Of a stretch of 5,815 bases of DNA, positions 1 to 5,118 are shown piece after piece; the first letter of the stretch is position 1; every line of letters begins with the position of its first letter. Under the pieces are notes generated by a model, which did not search any database, had not been told where the DNA came from, and was given only the letters and a program-made list of their open reading frames with translations. The translations under genes were made by a program, and so were the position numbers. This stretch comes from an uncultured Eubacteriaceae bacterium (GTDB lineage Bacteria; Bacillota; Clostridia; Eubacteriales; Anaerofustaceae), in NCBI GenBank assembly GCA_947058225.1, contig CAMSGF010000061.1, forward strand, positions 1-5,815. The letters are read 5' to 3'.

Positions 1-120
1 TTTTACACTTCTTGCAAAATAAGAAACCTCTGCTCCGAAAAAATGGAGTGCATCGCACTTCACCCGCCGCCCCGAATTTTTTTGGTTTATAAATTTATGG
101 TATGTGTTTATATGTTTTGG
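1..120. other. Non-coding stretch at left edge with short repeat copy A
   Basis: No gene is supported here. A plus-strand frame stays open from the window edge to a TAA at 181-183 and contains an ATG at 43. It has no ribosome binding site and its translation simply reads through repeat-like and homopolymer sequence. Visible elements are a small hairpin (CTCC at 33-36 with GGAG at 45-48), the repeat copy A described separately, a CCGCCCC word at 67-73, a T7 run, and a 10-bp AT palindrome at 89-98. The stretch merges on the right with the nested inverted-repeat element. Confidence 0.5.
47..90 (+). repeat. Short degenerate intergenic repeat, copy A
   Basis: The copy starts with a mini-palindrome, AGTGC-ATC-GCACT (47-59), followed by TCAC, a C-rich run (63-73), a T7 run and TTTAT. 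A related block lies in the other intergenic region on the opposite strand (copy B, minus strand, 4933-4975). There AGTGC-ATT-GCGCT is followed by TTAT, a C8 run, T6 runs and TTTTAT. The order of parts is the same in both, and in a genome this AT-rich the shared GC-rich core stands out. Two copies in one short window suggest a dispersed intergenic family, but this cannot be proved from the window. Confidence 0.45.
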
Positions 121-247
121 GGAGGGGCGGTGCGGATTTTTTCATTTGTGAAAAAATCCATAGTAATAAAAAAACAAATAAAATAAATTTTATTTGTTTT
201 TTATTACCTGTTCATAGCCTATAAGGCTATGAACGCACCGCCCCTCC
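121..247. repeat. Nested inverted-repeat element: 14-bp outer stem enclosing three hairpins
   Basis: GGAGGGGCGGTGCG (121-134) is perfectly complementary to CGCACCGCCCCTCC (234-247). Between them lie three further hairpins. H1 (134-159) has an 11-bp stem and a TTTG loop. H2 (163-207) has about 20 AT-rich pairs with one bulged A (174) and a 4-nt loop. H3 (210-234) has an 11-bp stem, GTTCATAGCCT / AGGCTATGAAC, and an ATA loop. H1 and H3 compete with the outer stem for one terminal base each. Only about five bases (160-162, 208-209) remain unpaired at the junction, so folded DNA or RNA would be a compact four-way junction. The stems are Watson-Crick throughout, so the active strand cannot be deduced. 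It could be a structured RNA, a palindromic mobile element (MITE-like) or a transcription-stopping block. No known family is recognised. Confidence 0.75.
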
Positions 248-337
248 ACCTCTATCATTACCACAACCCAAACCCACATGACCACCGACAAACAATAATA
301 ACATCTAACCATATTTATTAACAAAATTACCAAATAC
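248..337. other. C-rich, almost G-free spacer
   Basis: By hand count the plus strand here has about 28 C and only 2 G, with C mostly in ACC/CCA clusters, before it fades into AT-rich sequence next to the terminator. No gene is seen. A minus-strand open frame across 190-378 runs through the hairpins and the terminator and yields a low-complexity V/W/M-rich peptide, so it is not accepted. On a plus-strand transcript this composition resembles a Rho-loading region; that reading is inference only. Confidence 0.4.
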
Positions 338-369
338 AAAAAAGAGCTTACTTTCGTAAGCTCTTTTTT
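338..369 (-). terminator. Intrinsic terminator of the S8 protease gene
   Basis: A perfect 14-bp stem (338-351 with 356-369, AAAAAAGAGCTTAC / GTAAGCTCTTTTTT) closes a 4-nt loop. Read on the minus strand the loop is GAAA closed by C-G, a stable GNRA tetraloop, and the stem ends in a run of six U. The stem starts about 10 bases after the protease stop codon. The A-tract on the other side means it could also work on a plus-strand transcript, but the GNRA loop favours the minus strand. Confidence 0.93.
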
Positions 370-378
370 TAATTCCAA

Positions 379-3300
379 TTATTTAACAGTTACCTTGCAT
401 TTTGCCTTAGCTTTCTTTCCATCAAGCGACATAACCGTTATGGTAGCACTTCCTTTCTTCTTGGCGGTAATCTTTCCTGATTTACTTACACTTACCACAC
501 TTGACTTTGAACTGCTCCATTTTACCTTTTTACTTATTCTCGTGCTTGGAGAGAACTTTAATTTTAAAGTCATACTATTTCCTCTTTTTAGGGAAACCGA
601 CTTTTTACTAATTGATAATTTTTTAACATAATTATTAAAGTTCGCTTTTGCTATTATCGTATTCTTAATTATATTCTTTCCATATACTCCGGTGTATGAG
701 TATCCCTTCTGTTTCTTTCCATCAACCGTTAAAGAAGTAGGATACGTCTTATTCTTCTTTCCGACTGCCTTTAAAGTAACAACCTGTCCCGGAAGATACT
801 GCCCTGCACCCTGAATACTTCCGCTTCCGCTCACAGATGCTTTAACCGTTAAATTTGCAGTAGTTATAGGCATATACTTTACTTCGTACATATCATTACC
901 TGTAAGTGCATAGAACTTATTTCCCACACTTTGTGCAAGAACATCTTCATCTGAACTCATAGAAGAATAATTGCTTATTGATTCAAATTTATTTTTGCTA
1001 AAATCAGTGAGAGAATTTATCGTATATTTAAATGTATCTCCCAAATTCTCAACATTATTTCCTGTAAATACAAGTGTGTTGTTTCCCGATATACCCATTG
1101 GAATATTGTAATATTTGTGTTCTACAAAATATTCCTTTTCTCCTGTTATAGGGTCTTCTTCAAAAATATCCGTTGGAGTTTCTGATGGGTATAAAAGTGC
1201 ATCATATTTTGATGGATATAAGCTTCTTGCATTTTGTTTGTCTTCAACCCATTTCTTTCCGTCATATATTGCAATATACGGTACTGTCCCTTCATTGTTT
1301 CCGCCAAATGTAGCTACCAAATATTTACCTACCTGTTTTAAATTTGAAGCGTATCTTGCAGTAGGAAGCTGAAGGCTTGCATTGTTTTCTCCACTCCACT
1401 TTTTCGTTGAAAGATTTAACTCTCTTACCATTGTCGTAGCTTTTCCGCTGTCTTCGTCATATCCTCCCACTACATACAACTTACCGTTATATATTGCAAG
1501 AGAAGAATGCTTATAATTTGTTATTTCATTATTTATATCAATATCTAAAAATCCCTGCCATTCATCGGTTGAGATTTTATACCTTACAACCTTATATTCA
1601 TTCGTATATCCCGTCGTCCTGTTGGCGATTGCATAGAAATATCCGTTTGAATATGCAAGATTGGTTATAAATTCCAACTTATCATCCCCTGAATATTTGC
1701 TTTCTTCAAACATATCCACAACATCCGGAGGAGTTAATGTAGTCCATCCTTCAAAATCACTTCCACCTTCACCTTCTTCATCATCATAATATTCATCGTC
1801 ATAATCATCATAATATTCATCTGCACCAAGCTTAAAGAAGCCCGGATCAACTTCACTCGCCTCTTCTTCTATTTCAAAGAATCCAAAATTGATTGAAGAA
1901 CCTTCTGTCATTCCGCCTGCCAAATACACATACAAATCTTTACCGTCTGTTAAAACAGTTGAGCCGTCTTTATCAACAGGACCATCTAATGAGATAAGGT
2001 CTGTGTTATCTATTACCTTGTAGTTATTACTTGTGTTTTTTAAAAAGGTTTTAAAGCTGTCCGTTTTTCCGTTTCTTTTAACTTTAAATGTTACACCTCT
2101 ATTTATTAAATTTATACTGGCTGCAATGCTTGATATAATAATTTCATCATCCTTCCAGCTTATTATGGTTGCATCAGATTGGTGAGGACCTGAAGATTGA
2201 ATTTTATATTCAACCGTACACTCGCTGTTTCCTTTACTCGTCCCAAAACAATTACCTTTTATTATAATCTGATTTTGTCCCGATACTTTTGAAACACTGT
2301 TTATTACAGGAGCAATTTTGTTATCTTGTGTATAACTGAAATCAACATTTCCTTTTTTTATCTGCATTATAGTTTTATCAGCTGAATAGCTGTCTTGCGT
2401 TAAATCTCTTGTTGAGGCTTTTATAACATCAACAAGTTTTTTTACATCTCTATCCTTCCCGTTTGCAAATCCCATATTCTGATTTACCATAGCAGCGTAT
2501 CCTGTTACATATGGCGTTGCCATTGATGTTCCTGAATATATATCATATTTCTTAAACATTTCTTCAGCTTCCTTATTGCTTGAATAAGGTTTACTTACAC
2601 CAAAATCATCAAAATAAAATTCAAAATCTCCAGACACTCCGATTTCAACTATAAATACAAGACATCTGTCTGTTTCAAAAGAAGCTTTTCTCTCAATTTC
2701 GTTATGAACCCAATCATCAGAATTTCCGTCAGTCATACCCATAGTTTCTGAATCTTCAGATAAAGAACAAGAAGCCAATTTACTGTACGGAATATCATAA
2801 AAATCATATAGGCTTGAATTGTTATATTCGTCAAACGGAGCTATCTTTGCTTTAAAAAGTATGCTGTCCTTTATCATTTTTTTAGTGTCTGCCCCGTCAC
2901 TTGCGTTATATCTGAATGCAATTTTATAAGTATCTCCAGAAGATGCCCCCGTAAGTTTATACGAAACGCTTTTTCCTCCGTTTTTTCCAAAATATTCATC
3001 TGTGCAATTTGTTGAAAGTGTAGCTGAACTTTTGTTGCTGCTTGCATCTATAACAGTAACTCCTGAACTCGAACTGCCGTCAAATGATTCATACTTTTGA
3101 CTTGCACTTGACTGAATGTTAAGTCCGTCAGAATTATAAATACTTGGATTATAGCAAGGATAAGATACAGATGATAATATATCGACTCCCGGAGCTGCAA
3201 CATCAACGGTTTTAGTTCCGTAATTTGAAAATTCAGCTAATTTTCCTTTTTCATTGCCCGCAGCAACCGATATGATATAATCGCTGTCTATACAGCTTGG

Positions 3301-4560
3301 CGAATTATAAGATTCATCCGTATTTGTATATTCATTTCCTGAGGCACAAAGCGATACTGCACCGTTTTCTCCGACTAAATCAATTAAAGCCCCTAATACA
3401 CCTTCCTCTTCATCGGCTTCACCACCCCAAGAATTGTTTACCGCAACTACATCAACTCCCATACTTTGAGCTTTATATATGTAGTTATAAGCGCTCATCG
3501 CACCATATGTGCTTCCTGAACCGGTTGCATCCAAAAACTTCAAAGCCATTATTTTTATATTTTGATTGACTCCACTTATACCAACCGAGTTATTTGCTTT
3601 TGCACCGATAATTCCAGCGACGTGACTTCCGTGTCCGTCATCATCCTGCGGATTGTCATCACCGTTTACAAAATCATATCCGTGAAGCCCTTTTAAAACT
3701 TTTGTGTTAGGATTTGTCCAAAGATTGTCTTTTAAATCTTCATGTTTTAAATCAACACCTGTGTCAACAATGGCAACAACCTTTTCACTGCCCGTATTTT
3801 TATTCCACGCTGAATCAATTTGTATATCTTCTCCTGCTTTTCCGGCATTCTGCCCCGTATTATTTAACGCCCACTGATAGCTTTTAAGCTGGTCATTTAT
3901 AGACGAAAAAGATGAAGCCTGCAAGGCATGAACCTTATAATTAGGCTGAACCTCAATAATATCTTTTTTGCTTTTATATATCTTTAATAACTGCTTAGTA
4001 GAATATTTACTGCTTTTTACAAGAGAAACAACTCTTCTCTTATTAGCCGATTCCTTTGCTTTCTTTGTTACAACTTCAAAATTCGATGCTTCGATATTTT
4101 CTGTGTTTAACTTTTTTGCACTTCCGAAATCTAAACTTGATTCAATAACAACATCATCACCTACAACATCTTTTGCACTCTTTTTTATATTATTTGTGCT
4201 GACATCATACATAACAATAACTTCGCCGTCTATGTACTGTTTTTTCTTTTTATTCTTTTTAAAAGAAATCTGAGATTTTGATGCTTTTTTATTTACTTTT
4301 TCATCGGTTTTCTGTTCAAGTTCATTATCTATATTATTAATGTCATCAGGCAAGTCCACATCAAGATTCAAATCTTTTTTTATATCCTCATCTATTTCTT
4401 CGGTCTGAGTTAAATCTGATGTATCCTCTATTGTATCTAAAGTGTCAATTTTCAGCGCTCCGTCCATAGCCTCTTCATTTTGTGCAAATGCAGCAATAGG
4501 CATTGTACTAAATACCATCAATACTGACAATACAACTGAAATCATTTTGTTCCTATTCAT
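379..4560 (-). CDS. Secreted multidomain subtilisin-family (S8) serine protease
   Basis: A 1393-residue exported endopeptidase. The ATG at 4558-4560 is chosen because AAAGGAG lies 8 nt upstream and the protein then begins with a signal peptide (1-26, cleavage after AFA). An ATG 15 codons upstream lacks these. Order: acidic linker (27-90), lysine-rich stretch (91-107), propeptide (about 108-215, ending in a QPNY motif), then the catalytic domain (about 220-720). The triad is Asp266 (VDTGVD), His310 (DGHGSHVAG) and Ser679 (SGTSMATP), with oxyanion Asn409 (ASGNE), so it should be active. About 200 extra residues (466-672) sit just before the serine motif. There follow an IPT/TIG-like domain (749-841), Kelch-like propeller repeats (about 868-1228, for example LYVVGGYD), a B-repeat-like domain (1234-1309) and Big_2 (1312-1393). 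No LPXTG motif or C-terminal membrane helix is seen, so the protein is probably released or held non-covalently at the wall. The substrate is unknown. The family call is firm; the accessory domains are less sure. Confidence 0.96.
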   Translation of the reverse strand: MNRNKMISVVLSVLMVFSTMPIAAFAQNEEAMDGALKIDTLDTIEDTSDLTQTEEIDEDIKKDLNLDVDLPDDINNIDNELEQKTDEKVNKKASKSQISFKKNKKKKQYIDGEVIVMYDVSTNNIKKSAKDVVGDDVVIESSLDFGSAKKLNTENIEASNFEVVTKKAKESANKRRVVSLVKSSKYSTKQLLKIYKSKKDIIEVQPNYKVHALQASSFSSINDQLKSYQWALNNTGQNAGKAGEDIQIDSAWNKNTGSEKVVAIVDTGVDLKHEDLKDNLWTNPNTKVLKGLHGYDFVNGDDNPQDDDGHGSHVAGIIGAKANNSVGISGVNQNIKIMALKFLDATGSGSTYGAMSAYNYIYKAQSMGVDVVAVNNSWGGEADEEEGVLGALIDLVGENGAVSLCASGNEYTNTDESYNSPSCIDSDYIISVAAGNEKGKLAEFSNYGTKTVDVAAPGVDILSSVSYPCYNPSIYNSDGLNIQSSASQKYESFDGSSSSGVTVIDASSNKSSATLSTNCTDEYFGKNGGKSVSYKLTGASSGDTYKIAFRYNASDGADTKKMIKDSILFKAKIAPFDEYNNSSLYDFYDIPYSKLASCSLSEDSETMGMTDGNSDDWVHNEIERKASFETDRCLVFIVEIGVSGDFEFYFDDFGVSKPYSSNKEAEEMFKKYDIYSGTSMATPYVTGYAAMVNQNMGFANGKDRDVKKLVDVIKASTRDLTQDSYSADKTIMQIKKGNVDFSYTQDNKIAPVINSVSKVSGQNQIIIKGNCFGTSKGNSECTVEYKIQSSGPHQSDATIISWKDDEIIISSIAASINLINRGVTFKVKRNGKTDSFKTFLKNTSNNYKVIDNTDLISLDGPVDKDGSTVLTDGKDLYVYLAGGMTEGSSINFGFFEIEEEASEVDPGFFKLGADEYYDDYDDEYYDDEEGEGGSDFEGWTTLTPPDVVDMFEESKYSGDDKLEFITNLAYSNGYFYAIANRTTGYTNEYKVVRYKISTDEWQGFLDIDINNEITNYKHSSLAIYNGKLYVVGGYDEDSGKATTMVRELNLSTKKWSGENNASLQLPTARYASNLKQVGKYLVATFGGNNEGTVPYIAIYDGKKWVEDKQNARSLYPSKYDALLYPSETPTDIFEEDPITGEKEYFVEHKYYNIPMGISGNNTLVFTGNNVENLGDTFKYTINSLTDFSKNKFESISNYSSMSSDEDVLAQSVGNKFYALTGNDMYEVKYMPITTANLTVKASVSGSGSIQGAGQYLPGQVVTLKAVGKKNKTYPTSLTVDGKKQKGYSYTGVYGKNIIKNTIIAKANFNNYVKKLSISKKSVSLKRGNSMTLKLKFSPSTRISKKVKWSSSKSSVVSVSKSGKITAKKKGSATITVMSLDGKKAKAKCKVTVK
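1780..1821 (-). repeat. Tandem 24-bp repeat encoding the acidic DEYYDD linker
   Basis: An 18-base word at 1780-1797 recurs exactly at 1804-1821, a period of 24 bases or 8 codons. It encodes two units of the type DEYYDDYD / DEYYDDEE (protein residues 914-929), followed by a glycine/glutamate-rich end. The period is in frame, so slippage would add or remove 8 residues without breaking the gene. The insert lies within the Kelch-like region of the protease and may be a flexible, possibly cation-binding loop; that role is inference. Confidence 0.7.
2545..3165 (-). other. Insertion domain within the S8 catalytic domain (protease residues 466-672)
   Basis: In ordinary subtilisins the AAPG strand and the GTSMATP serine motif are close together. 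Here they are separated by about 200 residues with no S8 motif. The insert is Ser/Asn/Tyr/Asp-rich, has alternating hydrophobic strands (for example VSYKLTG, YKIAFRYNA, CLVFIVEIG) and ends in FEFYFDDFGVS, a pattern common at the end of jelly-roll or MAM/CBM-like beta sandwiches. The catalytic residues on both sides are intact, so this is an insertion and not a disruption. The fold is inferred from the strand pattern only. Confidence 0.6.
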
Positions 4561-4568
4561 AATAACAT

Positions 4569-4575
4569 CTCCTTT
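4569..4575 (-). promoter_or_regulatory. Shine-Dalgarno site fixing the protease start
   Basis: On the minus strand AAAGGAG is followed by 8 nt and then the ATG at 4560-4558. This near-ideal site decides against the in-frame ATG at 4603-4605, which would place 15 charged residues ahead of the signal peptide. Confidence 0.92.
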
Positions 4576-4629
4576 GACATTCCTATACAATCTTATAACT
4601 TGCATGGATTATGTCTTTTATTTTTACAT

Positions 4630-4661
4630 TCTATAATAATTTTATCACTTGGCTATCACTA
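4630..4661 (-). promoter_or_regulatory. Candidate sigma-A-type promoter of the protease gene
   Basis: On the minus strand TAGTGA (4656-4661) and TATTAT (4633-4638) are 17 bases apart, running into TATAGAAT. The -35 is a poor match to TTGACA, so the assignment is tentative. It would give a 5' leader of roughly 65 nt. The -35 region overlaps a phased direct repeat, which would suit an activated promoter. Confidence 0.3.
4643..4660 (-). repeat. Direct repeat AGTGATA, 11-bp phased, over the candidate -35
   Basis: TATCACT occurs at 4643-4649 and again at 4654-4660 (AGTGATA on the minus strand), separated by TGGC. The centre-to-centre distance is 11 bp, about one helical turn, which is the usual geometry for response-regulator half-sites on one DNA face. 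It is the most GC-containing spot in this AT-rich upstream region. No regulator is visible in the window. Confidence 0.4.
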
Positions 4662-4680
4662 AATCAATAAAAATAATTAT

Positions 4681-4935
4681 TAAAAAATGATTAAAAAAGT
4701 CATAATATTTGAGTATAATTCTTGTTTTACTAAAAAATATGCTCTATGGTTTTTAGTATATATTGTTTATGAATCCATTTTTAATTACATTTATATTTAA
4801 AATAGTTACAATTTTACTAAACTTAATATATAATTACGGTCAAATTATTTTTAGTATTTTATTAAAATAAACTTGATAAATTTTAAAATCTTTATCTTTA
4901 TTAATCATAATTAAATTATTGTAAATGGACGATAA
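4681..4935. other. Very AT-rich intergenic block upstream of the protease
   Basis: No gene is present. By hand count 4681-4920 has about 33 G+C in 240 bases (about 14%), well below the flanking coding sequence. Four TTTAGTA/TACTAAA words in alternating orientation lie here (4728-4736, 4750-4758, 4815-4821, 4848-4856). The first pair forms a perfect 9-bp inverted repeat with a 13-nt loop. The block could be upstream activating or curved DNA for the protease promoter, or simply unconstrained spacer. Confidence 0.5.
4728..4758. repeat. Inverted repeat TACTAAAAA / TTTTTAGTA
   Basis: The arms 4728-4736 and 4750-4758 match perfectly over 9 bp and enclose 13 nt. It lies about 170-200 bp upstream of the protease start. 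It has no GC-rich stem, so it is a poor terminator; an operator-type site is possible. Confidence 0.4.
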
Positions 4936-4979
4936 AAAAGGAAAAAAGGGGGGGGTAGATAAAGCGCAATGCACTTCAC
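4933..4979 (-). repeat. Short degenerate intergenic repeat, copy B, with purine tract
   Basis: Read on the minus strand: AGTGC-ATT-GCGCT (4975-4963), TTAT, C8 (4955-4948), T6 CC T6. This is the same part order as copy A near the left edge, in the opposite genomic orientation. The mini-hairpin keeps all five pairs on the minus-strand RNA by a U-G wobble. On the plus strand the tract 4934-4955 is A6 G2 A6 G8, an uninterrupted 22-base purine run. Confidence 0.45.
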
Positions 4980-5008
4980 TAACGGGCGACAAAGACCGCA
5001 TAAACTTT

Positions 5009-5051
5009 AAAAAAGAGGAATTTAAAAATTTATTTTCAAACTCCTCTTTTT
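5009..5051 (-). terminator. Intrinsic terminator of the phage-like gene
   Basis: The arms 5010-5023 and 5038-5051 pair over 14 positions around a 14-nt AT loop. The single imperfect pair (5020/5041) is an A-C mismatch on the plus-strand RNA but a permitted G-U on the minus-strand RNA, so the minus strand is the better terminator. The stem ends in a U6 run and lies about 67 bases after the stop codon of the upstream gene. Confidence 0.85.
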
Positions 5052-5118
5052 AAAACTACTACCTCTAATTAAACACATATAAAATTAATTATTAAAAGCA
5101 AATAATTTTTTTACTTTC

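Noticed and set aside
1..183. Open plus-strand frame from the window edge to TAA at 181-183, with an ATG at 43
   Set aside because: It has no ribosome binding site and its translation runs through the repeat, homopolymers and hairpin arms. A similar peptide arises from repeat copy B on the minus strand (CIAL followed by prolines), so the likeness comes from the DNA repeat and not from a shared protein.
121..247. Retron msr-msd RNA (inverted-repeat ends enclosing hairpins)
   Set aside because: The outer-stem-with-hairpins layout is reminiscent, but no reverse transcriptase gene is in the window and no recognisable branching-guanosine context is seen. A gene left of position 1 could reopen this.
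121..247. tRNA-like cloverleaf
   Set aside because: Stem lengths (14, 11, 20 and 11 bp) and loop sizes (3-4 nt) do not fit a tRNA, and there is no T-loop or anticodon-loop sequence.
190..378. 62-codon minus-strand open frame downstream of the protease
   Set aside because: It spans the protease terminator and the hairpin element, has no ribosome binding site, and gives a low-complexity V/W/M-rich peptide.
3968..4273. 101-codon plus-strand open frame and the other plus-strand frames inside 395-4636
   Set aside because: They lie antisense within the protease gene, give phenylalanine/leucine-rich shadows of lysine- and serine-rich coding sequence, and have no ribosome binding sites.
4561..4605. 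Protease start at the upstream in-frame ATG (4605)
   Set aside because: It lacks a Shine-Dalgarno, while the ATG at 4560 has AAAGGAG at 8-nt spacing and begins a standard signal peptide.
4714..4719. Plus-strand TATAAT as a promoter
   Set aside because: No matching -35 lies upstream and there is no plus-strand gene downstream; such words are expected by chance in this AT-rich block.
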